Part shown: piece after piece, positions 12,131 to 23,700 of the stretch
How the letters are laid out: each line of letters begins with the position of its first letter
Numbering within the stretch: position 1 is the stretch's first letter
Assembly (NCBI GenBank): GCA_012934845.2
Contig: WNNJ02000033.1
Location: 122,491-186,490, forward strand
Direction: 5' to 3'
DNA from: Pomphorhynchus laevis
Lineage: Eukaryota > Acanthocephala > Palaeacanthocephala > Echinorhynchida > Pomphorhynchidae
DNA: 64,000 nucleotides
Program-made: the position numbers and the translations under genes
Notes under the pieces: generated by a model
Database searches by the model: none
Seen by the model: the letters and a program-made list of their open reading frames with translations, nothing else
What the model was told of the DNA's origin: nothing

Positions 12131-13039
12131 TCAATATACTGAATAAAATATGTTTTGTAATTGAGTGTAGTATAAATACATTCAAATGCATCGAAATTGT
12201 CGAACAACAGATACGCAGGAAATCTGTCGACTGCTATCACGATTTATCTGCTGTACTTTACGTCATGCTGAATATATCGAGATTTGGAAATCGTTTTTTC
12301 TTACGCAGGAAATCTGTCGCAAAATCATAATATCTAATTTTTGGTAACATCATTGACTTTAATATGTTCTTAAGAGCGTTATTAATGATTAAAAACGGGT
12401 ACATCACTAGGGTTTAGAGTAGCGCATTGGATAGATCGCACTGGTCCAAGGACAATTTAGCTTTGAATAATGTAATCCTTTAATAGTATCTATCGCGCTG
12501 AAGATTATTAAAATATTAAGTCGTCGTAATTATGCATGAAACATCTAAATTTAGAGTCTGTTGAAGTAAGACCGAAATATGGCAAAATTGAAATTAAAAT
12601 GAAATTCAAGTCATAATAGTTTGATATTTCTCTTTCTGTATATATTTTTTCGTATTTGCTGGAATTTAATGAATTATTTAGTCCATATATACGCCTTATA
12701 TAGTAGAAACATTGGTGTAAATTAGTTAGTCCATTAGAAGACGCTTTGAACAAAAAATGCACATATAAATTAATTCAGGACAATAAGCTTTGTTTTCCAA
12801 TTCGACTTTCCCCAAATAATAATTGAATCTCATTATTATTTCGTGAATTGCCGTAATTACCGTGTGATTTGCATAATTAAATATGAATATTAAAATAAAC
12901 AAAAAATAAATTAAATTTTTAAATTAAATTTATTAATTTATTAAATATTGTCATCATAAACATCAATAACAAAAACCTTTCATAGCTTTAAATTCTGAGT
13001 CAGCTGCAAAATAAAATCCATAAATGTAAATTTTTTGAT
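12131..13039. other. AT-rich spacer with a repeated 18-mer
   Basis: No gene recognised. The 18-mer TACGCAGGAAATCTGTCG occurs twice, near 12212 and 12303, in a short stretch less AT-rich than its surroundings (12180-12320). An 84-codon minus frame at 12508-12762 has no family features. Confidence 0.35.
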
Positions 13040-13087
13040 AAGTACATCAATTGGTTGTAAGTACATCAATTGGCAAGTACATCAATA
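13040..13087. repeat. Minisatellite, left part (unit about 16 bp)
   Basis: About three units built on AAGTACATCAATTGGC. The same unit resumes at 15183 on the far side of the LINE copy, so the array was probably split by that insertion. Confidence 0.7.
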
Positions 13088-15065
13088 AAACAATATTTTA
13101 ACGTGGCAAATGCGTGCCAGCGCACGCTTACATGACCACAACAAAACAAAAATGTAAATCATGTGTCGAGGTGGGAACGAAGGAGGTGTTTGAATGTGAT
13201 AAAGGAGGAAGCATGGCAGACGTCGAGAGGGATCTGATTCCAGGCGAGTGATGCGGCGACGAGGAAGGATCGGAGACCGTAGTTGTTAGAGTAATTGGGA
13301 ACGTAGAGTAATAGGGAATTACGGGAACGCGGTGATAGAGAGGTGGGACGAGTGTCGTCTAAGAAAGGGAGGTTGATTAACGAAAAGGAGCCGACAGCAA
13401 TGAGACGAAAAGTTACGAGAAGAAGGCGGAGTTTGATGCGGATGTGGATGGTGGGCCAGGAGAGTTGGGCAAGATATGTGGATGTGTGGTCGAAGCGACA
13501 GAGACGAAAGAGCACTCGAACGGCGGTGTTGATTATTCGTTGTAGGGGTAGGATGATGGATTTTGGAGAATTGGCGAAAAGTCTAAGGCAGTAATCGATT
13601 TTAGTGAAAAGAAACGATGAAAGAAGATACATAAAAGAACGGAAGTCGATAAGGGAGCGGATACGGCAAATGTCACGGATAATTAAGTTAGACGAGCGAC
13701 CTAGTCACGGTTGAAGGGTGTAAGGGAAAGGTGATCATCGAAATGGAAGCCTAAGAAAGTGAGATTGTGTACTATGGGGATGATCGACGAGGCAAAAGAT
13801 ACAGTGGGAGGAGATATGTTTGGTTTACGGGGGAGGATCCACATTATTTTAGACTTGTCGGGGTTTACAACGAGATGGAGATTGGAGAGACGTTTGTAGA
13901 TAGAAGAAAGACAGTTGGAGGTAGAAATGCCGATGTCGTGTATGCGATGTGCGGGTTCATGAGCATGGATGAGGATGTCATCGGCGTATTGCATGACGTT
14001 AAAGGAAAACGGTTTGATAAACGGAGAGAGATCGCAACGCAGAAGAGAGAAAAGCAGGGGACCTAGGACTGAACCTTGTGGAACCCCGCAAAAAATAGGG
14101 ATTGGAGTGGTCGAGCGATTGTTTCTTTAAGATTGGACGAACGATTGCGGATTTCTAGTGTGAAGGGAAGTTAAGACTGTGGATGGACGAGTTAAACAAG
14201 GTGGTGAGATAAGGGGATATCGATGAGCATATTGATTTAAGTATGTGGGTAGGCAGGGGATTGGCAGGTGAGGTTTTGCTGGGCAAGGACATGAGAAAAT
14301 ATGAGACTTCGGAAGGTGAGACAGGGAGAAGATGAAAGATTTCCAGGAGGATGAGGCTAGGCGGGGCAGTGTGAGATAGGATGGAGACCGGAGTGTTAGA
14401 GAGCAACGTGGATGCTTTGGTCTGGAGAAATGACGAATAATCTTAGGGATTTATGTTGCACGGCGGAGAGGAGCTAGCAAGGATTTAGTTAAAATTATGC
14501 CATAGAGTCTTAGAGTTGAATGAAGTGATGATTTTATGCTGCCAGAAGGAGTTGCATTTGGTACGTAGTAGGTGGAGATGAGACCGCCGATGAGCAAGAT
14601 AGGCATCACGGAAAGACAGGGTGATCAAGCGGAAATCACTTCTGAGAGAGCGGTGATAGACTCGAAAAGCATGACGGAGTCGACGCTTTGAGAGTAGGCA
14701 TTGGATGTCAAACCATGGGGCACGGTGAGGCTTGAAGGGCAAGAGAAGATCGAGAATGGATTGGAGTTCCGAGTCGAAAAGAAATGCGAGATCGTGAGGA
14801 GAGGAATATGTTATTGTGGGACAGGATAGAGACGATTTGAGTAAGGTAGAGCGGAGAAGGAAGAGGTCAAGATTTATCAGAGAGCGACGTAGGATTGCAG
14901 GTGTGTGAGGAGTGGTGTGGTTGTGAGTGAGATCAAGGGTGACGAGATGGTGATCGGATAGACCAGGATCGAAAATGGACAGTGAGGTGTAGGCAGCAAA
15001 ATGATCGGGGACAGCGATGATGTCGAGTGCCCCACCAAGGATATGTGTGGGGGCAGTGGAGATGG
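13088..15065 (-). mobile_element. LINE (jockey/CR1-like clade), copy B
   Basis: Same family and orientation as copy A at 2.1-4.3 kb. Visible parts are the RT catalytic box QYADDILIHAH near 13960-13994, thumb residues NLHLVVNPDKSKIMWIL, and a C-terminal block with STYLAQLSWPTIHIRIKLRL. Compared with copy A it lacks about 380 bases of the central RT near 14105 and it carries frame breaks. The right end shares TGATCGGGGACAGCGATGAT with copy A and reaches slightly further. The copy is GC-richer than its surroundings. Confidence 0.8.
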
Positions 15066-15182
15066 GTTTGTAGTTATAGTTGGATAGATTAGTTTGTAGT
15101 TATTGTTGGATAGATTTGTAGTTATAGTTGTATAGATTTGTAGTTATAGTTGGATAGATTAATATATGTAGTTATAGTTGTA
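15066..15182. repeat. Minisatellite, unit about 28 bp
   Basis: Four to five imperfect units of TTTGTAGTTATAGTTGGATA plus GATT, at the 5' edge of the LINE copy. It may be a 5' UTR repeat of the element or a host array. Confidence 0.65.
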
Positions 15183-15285
15183 TACATCAATTACAAGTAC
15201 ATCAATTACAAGTACATCAATTGGCAAGTACATCAATTGGCAAGTACATCAATTGTAAGTACATCAATTGTCAAACACATTAAAG
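15183..15285. repeat. Minisatellite, right part (unit about 15-16 bp)
   Basis: Six units of AAGTACATCAATT followed by ACA, GGC or GT variants. Same unit as at 13040-13087. Confidence 0.8.
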
Positions 15286-15515
15286 GGACTGATGCAAGAA
15301 AAACTAAACATGTTTTATTTTACTGTATATTATCATCAAGTTAAAATTATACTTCTGTAGTTAAATTCAAGGCGAATTACTGGGCATTATCTCAATGAAA
15401 TTTAAAGTTTTAATACTATATTACGGAATTATACTATGGTATAAATACTAACTTATTACCGCGCATTGCCCCGATGAAAAGTTTACGTATTTCATATTAT
15501 TTATAAATTGTGCAA
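15286..15515. other. AT-rich spacer
   Basis: Nothing recognised. Confidence 0.3.
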
Positions 15516-15915
15516 GTTAATCAGATCAAAGGCTGAGTTAGTTATTATATATTGCCAAATTATAAGCAATTAACTAAATTGCTAAATTTAGTTACTGCTT
15601 CGTCCACAGACGTAGCCGTGGCTAAAGCCGTAACGCGGCGAAATGTTGTTAAGATGTAAAAATTTATCAGATCAAAGGTTGAGTTAGTTATTACATATTG
15701 CAAAAATTTTCGTCACGTTAAGGCTTCGTCAGTGGCTTATTGTAAGTGTACTGCATACTTCACTTTTTTCAAGAAAAAATTTAAGTATTCAATATATAAT
15801 GAGCCACTGACGAAGTCGTATGCGGGAAAACCTTTGGCAATATACAATAACAATATACAATATACAATTTACAATACTCAGCCTTTAATCTGATAAATTT
15901 TTACATCTTAACAAT
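15516..15915. mobile_element. Penelope-like element ends in inverted and direct array, with hammerhead-like cores
   Basis: 36-base arms at 15648-15683 and 15877-15912 are inverted copies with two mismatches (GTTAAGATGTAAAAATTTAT at the left edge). Inner arms CTTCGTCAGTGGCT (15724) and AGCCACTGACGAAG (15802) also pair. The block TCAGATCAAAGG(C/T)TGAGTTAG occurs as a direct repeat at about 15525 and 15668. The minus strand at 15691-15740 reads CUGACGA..GUGACGAAAA, and the plus strand at 15615-15645 has GCCGUAACGCGGCGAAA. This is the CUGANGA / stem II / GAAA layout of the hammerhead ribozymes seen in canonical PLEs, but neither is a perfect core. Tandem and inverted partial ends are a known habit of PLEs. 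Confidence 0.55.
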
Positions 15916-17200
15916 ATGAAACTGAGAGACAAGCGGACATTTAATGCTATTATTTATAAATTAATAATAATGATAAATAAAAATTAAATAATTATATTAT
16001 AAATAATTAATTGATCCTTCTCCTACCAACGCTGATTTAATTTGAAATCAGAAATGAATTCAATTAAATTTGCAAAATGTAAGATCAAAGTTTTTCATTA
16101 AATCTAATTGCCAATCAAAGCGGACGAGTCGAGTGATCATCACCCAACATTAAAGAACCGAAACGTGAAATTTAGGTATTGGATCAGTAGCTGATAAGGT
16201 CCATTAATACTTAAATGTGGCATACTACTGTTAGTTTATAGGATTGAAGCAAAGTGTAGTGTCATCAAAAATTTCAATTTACACAATAGCTACACAATTA
16301 AATTAATTTAAAAATAAGATTTTATATGCAAGTTTTAAAAGTATACAAGTTGTAAAAGTTATATTTTAAAAGTTAAATTTAAAATTAAAATTTTAAAGAA
16401 AATTAATTCTAAATAATTTATAATGTCCATTATTGATAAAGAATTTTTGGAGCTGGATCAAAATAAAGGTTATTTTATTTGATATTTCGCTAACCTCTAT
16501 TAGCATCTTCAGAAAATTACAATGTTTATGTTTACGATATCGGCAATTTTTGAAAACCTTAAAAAAATTGATTTAAAGGTTAAATTTAAAATTGAAATTT
16601 TAAATAAAAATAGATTTGTATGATTTTTTAATAAATAACAGACGATGTATCAGAGTCAGGATTAGAGGATATCAGAAGGGAACAAATACAAAACACTACA
16701 AAATAAAACATTTCAGATAACTGAGTCTACGTATTTATTTACTTTGCATAACTTAAAAATTATTATAAATAAAAAATAATTATATAAGATGTTAATCGAA
16801 TTTTAAAATGAAAGTCAATTTTTATGAATTGACCAATAAATAACATACAATGTATCAGAATTAAGATTTGAGGTCATCATGCGGAACTGCTATCTAATCA
16901 GGTTTCGGCCCCTATTCCTCAATCCAACATTGAAGCGAGGCCAAATACGCGCTAATGATGTATTTCCTCTGATAAAATTTGATTATCAAGTATCTTATTC
17001 TAATACAAAGTATATTATTTATTATCCACCCATGAACAATTTTAGAGGTGATCAGAAGGAACTGCTATGTAATCAGGTTTCGACTTCTATTCATCGACCC
17101 AACATAGAAGTAGGGTCAAATACACGCTAATGACGTATTTCCTATGATGACATTTGATTATCAAGTATCTTATTCTAATACAAATGTACTCAATCAGATT
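15916..17200 (+). repeat. Interspersed repeats, plus sense, in AT-rich DNA
   Basis: Copies of the common noncoding repeat in plus sense lie at about 16630-16740, 16800-17030 and 17030-17190. The last two repeat the same ~150 bp stretch in tandem (CAACAT.GAAG..G.CAAATAC.CGCTAATGA.GTATTTCCT). At 16420-16540 a second repeat type carries GGAGCTGGATCAAA and TTGATATTTCGCTAAC, also seen at 34.45 kb (inverted) and 60.85 kb. Confidence 0.65.
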
Positions 17201-18040
17201 TTAAACATACTAAAGATTTTAACTTTAATTTAACAAAAATGTTGTAAATCCTGTGATGTTATAAATAATAATTGCTTTGTAAGTAATACGACAAACAAAT
17301 GTTTTTAAATTTAAATGCTAAATTAAATGATACTTGTAACTGCAATAGATGTAGTGTATCTAACACGATCTAAATGTGGACTGCAATATATAAAAAACAT
17401 CAAAAAAAACTAGGTTTAGACTACACATATATAATAGTCAAACTATATTTCATAAGCATATGATATTAATAGGATATGATATGGAATATTATAAATTATT
17501 TATTTTAGAACATATTATACAAGAAAATAAGGCGATATTAAATAAAAAACTATTAGAAAGAGAAAAAATTTGGATTAAAACGCTTAATTCCATGTACCCA
17601 TTAGGATTGAATGGCGTGGTAAAAGAAATTGGCAGAAATAGTATAGTAAATAATAAACAATTATGTTATAATAATCCGGTATAACGCAAACCAAGAAGTT
17701 ATGGTGATAAAAGGAATAGGAAAAATAGAGTTAAAAATATTAAAAAAGATAAGTATATTTATGAACAATTAGAAATAGTAAAACAACTTTTAAGAGATAA
17801 TAAACTAAAAGATCTTTATGTAAATATAAGAAGTTTTTCTAAAGATATCATATGTTCAATAAATCAAAGATTAATTAACAAATTTGATAGGTTGAGTTTT
17901 ATAACAGACAGTGATTGTAATAAAGAATACTATAATCAGACAATAAATGTTAATAATAACAATAAAAAAGATACACTGACCATAAAATGCATTAATAAAT
18001 GTATAGATAAAAAACATATAGATCAGAAATTCTCTAGATT
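17201..18040 (+). mobile_element. Naiad-type PLE: N-terminal GIY-YIG endonuclease region and linker
   Basis: Plus-strand coding remnants. TCNCNRCS at about 17335 looks like the Cys cluster that opens PLE GIY-YIG domains. The frame 17460-17684 contains EREKIWIKTLNSMYPLGLN, the conserved C-terminal block of that domain (E..WI..L....P.GLN). After its stop a linker-like reading follows, with KNIKKDKYIYEQLEIVKQLL near 17725-17785. The element resumes after a nested LINE at 18605. An endonuclease block upstream of the RT is the permuted order described for the Naiad and Chlamys PLE clades. The enzyme would cut the target to prime reverse transcription. The copy is decayed in its endonuclease. Confidence 0.7.
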
Positions 18041-18604
18041 TTAGTTTTTGTAAATCTCTTATCTCCTCCTTTCTTTTCCCACGTATTGATTACTGCCTTA
18101 GCCTCCTCGTTTTCTCTTCAAAGTCATCCCTTAAACCTCTTCAACGCCTCATTAACACTACAGTGCGCATCCTTTTTCGACTTCGTAAATTCGATCATAT
18201 ATCTTCCTATTTATCAAAACTTGGATGGCTAAGTATTGAACATCGCGTTCGTTTTCGTCTGCTTTGCCTGACTTATCGCCTTCTCCATTGTAATTCTCCT
18301 TCTTATCTTTATCTGCCAACTTTAAGTGAATCTCGCTATCTTTCTACTCACCTACGTTCCTGTGATTCTCTTCTGCTACACATACCTATTCACTCAACCA
18401 ACTTCGGCCGTCGATCCCTACATATCGCTGCTCCTCTCCTTTGGAATTCCTTACCTAATAATCTGTGATCATCATCCTCACTCCGATTTTTCAAAAAGCA
18501 GCTAAAATCGATGCTACTAAACGATAAACTTTTTTTTATCTGTTTCGCTTTTGTGGGCTTGTAAGCACACAGTCTGTGTGCATTTGTCACATTAAAAAAC
18601 TTTC
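18041..18604 (+). mobile_element. Nested LINE 3' end (jockey/CR1-like)
   Basis: A GC-richer block interrupts the PLE linker. The frame 18163-18468 reads MRILFRLRKFDHISSYLSKL and later LLHIPIHSTNFGRRSLHIAA and PLLWNSLPNNL, a LINE RT C-terminus related to copies A and B. Its 3' end near 18565-18590 shares the TTGTAAGC..GCATTTGTCAC pattern with them. It is strongly 5'-truncated. Flanking PLE coding sequence is present on both sides, so the LINE is the younger insertion. Confidence 0.8.
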
Positions 18605-19620
18605 AACTTTCAGATAACATAAATATAGGTAGACTTTTAAATAATTCTAAAAGTAAAGAAGTAATAAGATCATATTTAAGTAAATATATTCCTGAAATAA
18701 GGTATAAACTCCTACCACCATTAGGACGAAAAAATTGTAATTATAATAAAGAATTGAAATCAATATGTAACGATGGTATTATTAACATAATGGAAACAGA
18801 ATGCAAATGTAAAAGTCTTAGTTTTGATAAAATAAATGAACATATATGTACCAATTATCTAGATTTAATTTAAAATTGTGAATTAAGGAAAATGCTATCA
18901 AAAGGGTATAAATATAAATTAAATAATAATAGCAATAGAAATTAAATTTACAATTCGTTATGTAATGACTTAAATTCTTACTTTGGTAAACTGATTTATA
19001 GTAAAAGCCTAAATACATCAAAGATAAACATTTGGAAAACATATATTTGATAAAATTAAAAATAAAATGAAAATAACAAACAATTATAAAAGGAAAGATA
19101 AAATTAATAAAGATATGTATAAAGAACTTACTAAATTAAAGGATAACTATATAATAACAACTATTGATAAAGCTAGTAATAACTTTGTCTTCATATGCAA
19201 AAAGCTTTATTATGATATACTAATGAAAGAGGTTAATTCTAATGATTTAAATGTAAATCCAACATATGAACGTAGTGAGTTGAGTTTAGAAACAATTATT
19301 ACAAGTCACTGTTCTATAATGGATAAAAAGGGTATAAAGGTTGAATTAGATAATAAAACTATACCTATATTATATTGGAATCCAAAATTACATAAAAATC
19401 CAATAAAACCTAGGTTCATATGTAGTGCTTTTAAATGTACATTAAAACCGCTTTCGGTTTATATGAATAAAATACTTAAAGTAATTGAAGCACACTCCAA
19501 AAATTATTGTATGATAATCGAAATTAATACTGGTATATTTTACCTTATTTTTAAAATGATTTTTTATTATTTAATATTTAGCGCTTCTATTTTGCTCAAC
19601 TTGATATTTTCCTAATATAC
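18605..19620 (+). mobile_element. Naiad-type PLE: CxC linker and reverse transcriptase N-terminal part
   Basis: Continuation of the element begun at 17.2 kb. The stretch YIPEIRYKLLPPLGRKNC near 18690-18740 is followed by ECKCKS at 18799-18816, the CxC motif that marks the linker between endonuclease and RT in N-terminal-EN PLEs. The frame 19067-19615 gives the RT fingers: LKDNYIITTIDKASNNFVFI, then PILYWNPKLHKNPIKPRFIC and SAFKCTLKPLSVYMNKIL. The palm with the catalytic Asp pair is absent here; the downstream sequence switches to AT-rich DNA at about 19540. Several stops lie between the CxC block and the RT frame. Confidence 0.75.
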
Positions 19621-19924
19621 ATATTGGAAATATAATATTGATAATAATTTATAATATTAATAATAATTTTGTTAAATTATTTTTGCATAAATTGATATAT
19701 AAGGAGAGTGAGACCATTCCGCGTGAATTTCTTGTAAAACATGTAAGCCAGACGCGAAAAAATGACGAATGCCGTTTCGTCATTACAATGACTCATTAGT
19801 GCCAGATCCCTCCCACTACTGGATGCAGAGGAGGACTGGTATTAATACCTAGGTATTAATAGGTATTATCAAAACAATATATTATAGGTATTATCAAAAC
19901 AATATATTATAGGTATTATCAAAA
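19621..19924. other. Insert between two PLE fragments, with a short tandem repeat
   Basis: A GC-richer patch at about 19700-19840 (CCATTCCGCGTGAATTTC onward) that I cannot assign, then three units of AGGTATTATCAAAACAATAT at about 19860-19925. Confidence 0.5.
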
Positions 19925-20120
19925 CAATACCTATATTATATTGGAATCCAAAATTACATAAAAATCCAATCAAACCTAGGTTCATATGTAGTGCGTTTAA
20001 ATGTACATTAAAACCACTTTCTGTCTATATGAATAAAATACTTAAAGTAATTAAAGCACACTTTAAAAAATATTGCAAGGTAATCGAAATTAATACTGGT
20101 ATAAAACACTATTTCAGTAT
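19925..20120 (+). mobile_element. Duplicate piece of the PLE reverse transcriptase
   Basis: Repeats about 19365-19545 at high identity (PIPILYW-like block through the sequence coding MNKILKVI). A direct partial repeat of the same element, as PLE tandem insertions produce. Confidence 0.8.
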
Positions 20121-22350
20121 TAATTCTACGGAATAAATTTTGAGATATAACACGAATAATATAAATACATACGATTTTAGTATATTTTCCTAATATTCGG
20201 AAATAGATATACACATGTTATAATAACTATAACGCATTTATAACAAGCATTCAACCATTTATTGTGGAATAGGAGCCGAAACCATATAACACCGCAGTTT
20301 CCAATTTGTCAAGCTAATTTGCTTATCTCTGTTAGCGATATAATTATCGCTAGTTAAAATTATATATTTAGTTCCGCAGCAATGTTTGGTAGAGGAATAT
20401 GGGCCGAAAGCTTATTTCATTTCATTTCCTTCCAATAACGTGTAACACTTAGTCTGATATATCGTCTGATATTTATTAATCAATTCATAAAAATTGACTT
20501 TATTTTAAATTTATTTTTTAAATATATTATATAAAATCTTATATAAGTGTTTATTACATAATCTTATATAATATTAAATAATTATTTTGTACATAATATC
20601 ATAAGATTCTAGAATATTATAAACTATTTGCAAAACTAGAACAGCTTACGCTTTAAACTATAATCTTCATAATTTTAAGAAAAATATCGTTTATAATAAA
20701 GAGTTAATTAATGAAATATACAGTTTGGGATTTGTTTATATATGTACATAATATTAAATATTATTAAATATTGTTTATATTATATATTAATATTTAATAA
20801 TGTGCTACTCTATTTATTTCATTTTCATAATGTATTTTAACAAAATCATAAATCTAATCACATTTAATCATTAAGAAATATCACTAAACATTGATACTTG
20901 GGTATTCTGAAAATTAAATGCATTTAAATAGTCATAAGATGTAAAAATGTTAAGTGACATGTTTTATCCTTTTATTAATATAATAATTAATTATAATAAT
21001 ATTATATATTAAGATATAATATTTATAATAATATGTATTTAATAATTAAATTATATTATAATTATTTATTTTTTGTACATCAAAGCATCTTGTTGAATAG
21101 ATAAGATTGGAGAAGTTGAATTGATTCTTTAATGTAATAAATCAATAAATACGGCTTCAAATAGACATATTTTTCTAATAGTAGCTTATCATTAGAGTGA
21201 GCTATATTTTGGATAAAGTTCACAAAGTTTAATTCATTCAGAAGTATCCGCTTTACTGTTGATTTTAAATAATTTGTGACCTATCATCACTGACAGGTTT
21301 TACTGCTCTTATTTGAATTTAAAATTCTATTACAGCAGTTGAAAACACCGCACAACTTGGAGGATGTGGCACCATTTGCTACAATCTGTTGCACTGCTTT
21401 AATTATCCAATCAGAATGATTTTATGATAAACAGATAAAGAACTCAGAAAAGGGATAGACGCAAAGACAACTAAAAGAGGTAGATTAGTTAAAGAAGTAT
21501 TCAGAATTACTATCAAATGATGTAAGTTGTTTTATTATTGCCTAGAATTGTAAATAAAGCTATGTTCTAAAAAACAATTGCACTTTACGTTTTGGTTCCA
21601 GGCTTAAATAAACTTTAAACTTATAAACTTTATTTATAGTAGTTTATTAGTGTATAGGTTATTATAAATATATTTATTTATAGTTTATCAACTTAATAAT
21701 AGTTTTCTACTTAACATGACTGTTTTATAACTTTATTAATAACTTTAAATTATTAATAAAAAGGCAAAGAAGTATTACCAAAGATAATAGATAGCTGCTA
21801 TTTTAGTTCGAGGAATAGGGGACCGAAACCTGTTAACATAGTAGTTCTTCTTGATACAACGTCTGTTATTTATTAGTCAATTCATAAAAATTGATTTTTT
21901 TAAATTTCAATGTTTTATTTTAAATTGATATAAATTATATAAAATCTCATAACAATTATTTATCAGTTAATTATTAAATTTTGATTTATTGATTTAGCAA
22001 TATTATTTTAATTTTTATTAATATTTATTTTGATTTATTTATTTATTTTTATTTTATAATTATATTAAATGCGTAGACTCAGTTAGCTGAATTGATTAAT
22101 TGACAATGGAATGTTCGCACTTTCAGTCATGCCGACAAGCCTTAATTTGACTATTTTTTTTCAAAATGTGGCAAGCTATATCTTGATCATAAAAAGAGAG
22201 CATTTTAGTGAAATTATTATCGGAATGAGAGAAAAGCTTTCAGTATGCATGGCTAGATTGGGTTCGACAGTATTTCCCTCGTATGGAAGATCATCCACCG
22301 TTCCAGGTATGGGTTACTCATGAATTATGTGACTTGCTTGTGATTTTCAC
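20121..22350 (-). repeat. AT-rich DNA with interspersed repeats, minus sense
   Basis: Copies of the common repeat at about 20260-20590 and 21800-22100, both with a GAAACC..A..A..GCAGTT block then TTATTAGTCAATTCATAAAA. Otherwise A/T tracts; 21290-21480 is slightly more complex but without a recognised gene. Confidence 0.6.
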
Positions 22351-22354
22351 GATT

Positions 22355-22575
22355 TCAGCAATTAATTAATAGGAAAACAAAATGTTCGTAGGATCCAACG
22401 CATGTGCCATCGTCCGCGTACCACTGATACATTATATCGGGAATCCTATTTTCTAACTCTTTGATGCGCGGAAGTGAGGCAGCTGCGTATGCAGCCATTG
22501 CAAGGGGGTCGCCCTGTGTGAATCCTTCCTCTGAGCTCTTTATCCAATACCATGAATGTAACAATTACTTAGTAC
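22355..22575 (-). mobile_element. RT palm fragment of a REL-type LINE
   Basis: The minus frame reads SSEEGFTQGDPLAMAAYAAA and then IMYQWYADDGTCVGSYEHF. The pair EG.TQGDPLAM / WYADD is the catalytic block of the RT that carries the restriction-like endonuclease C-terminus seen at 8.1-8.9 kb and 56.5-57 kb. A short orphan piece in repeats. Confidence 0.75.
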
Positions 22576-23640
22576 AATGGTCATCAACGGACATATTATT
22601 ATCTTCATTTATCTTTATTTTTGTAGTGAAAAATTTACTACAAAAATACAAGAATAAGATACTCTTAGAATAAGATATTAAACAACCAAGTTTCGTCTGA
22701 AGAAATACGTCATTAGCATGTATTTGGCCTTGCTGATATGTTGGGTCGATGAATTGGGACTGAAATTCGATAACATGACAGTTCCTCTTGATAACCTCTA
22801 ATCCTCATTCGGATACATCGTGATTTATTAGTAAATTCGTAAAATTTAATTTATATTTTATAATAAAGGTGAGTTACAACATTTTATAATCTTGTAAAGA
22901 TTATAATCTTGTAAAGATCAAGATTTTATAATCTTGATCTATACATTCTTGAACGAATGTATAGATCCGATAATCGATCATGTTGTACTTTTCCTTCTTG
23001 CATTATGCAAAAGCGGCTACCTAACCGGTCCAAATGACTGCTTTATCCTAGTAACTAACCGCTAAAGGTGAGTTACAAGATTTTATTTAATTTATTTGTA
23101 GTATAAAATACGTAGACTCAGTTATCTGATCTGATTGGTTTTTCTGACAAGTTATTATTGATCTGTTGACTTAGTTTTCCCGATAATATAACATATGTCA
23201 GAAATACTAAAACTAAAATAATATATTAGATCATGAAAATATTTAAAAATATTTTTTTTAAATTAAATAGATTTAACAAATAGATTTAAATCAATTGAGC
23301 TACCGTTGATGGTTATTTGCTTTTTACATCTAAAAGCGTAAGCAATCAATGTTTTGAACAGTCATTTAACAAGATGAAATTTATTATTAAAATTTAAAAT
23401 TTGTATTAAAATTTTTTCTGAGTTGATTATTTATAAATGAAAATAATAAATGGGCATAATAAATGGGCGTAATAAATGAACATAATCTGAGCTGATTTAT
23501 TAACTACTGCCGCCAATTGGCGATGGACAAAATAATTGATACAAAAAATATAAGGATAAAAAGTAAGCATCAGTCATTCACGATATTCTTCATATCATTC
23601 TTCATAATAAATGAACATAATAATATAACAGAAATACGAA
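22576..23640. repeat. Interspersed repeats and short duplications
   Basis: Common repeat in minus sense at about 22690-22860, its distal part again at 23080-23220 (CGTAGACTCAGTTATCTGAT, then a TTATTATTGATCTG block). Between them are tandem-like pieces TTATAATCTTGTAAAGAT and AAAGGTGAGTTACAA (twice, about 22866 and 23064). Confidence 0.6.
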
Positions 23641-23700
23641 AACTAAATACGTAGACTCAGTTATGTGATTTATAACTCTCAAATCATGTTTGTTTGTTTA

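Noticed and set aside
17460-17684. GIY-YIG piece as a host or homing endonuclease
   Set aside because: The linker with CxC and the PLE RT follow on the same strand, and homologous linker/RT pieces occur at 38-40 kb.
23694-23699. TTG as the start codon of the bHLH protein
   Set aside because: A polypyrimidine tract and AG lie exactly there; in an intron-rich animal genome a splice acceptor is far more likely than a TTG start.
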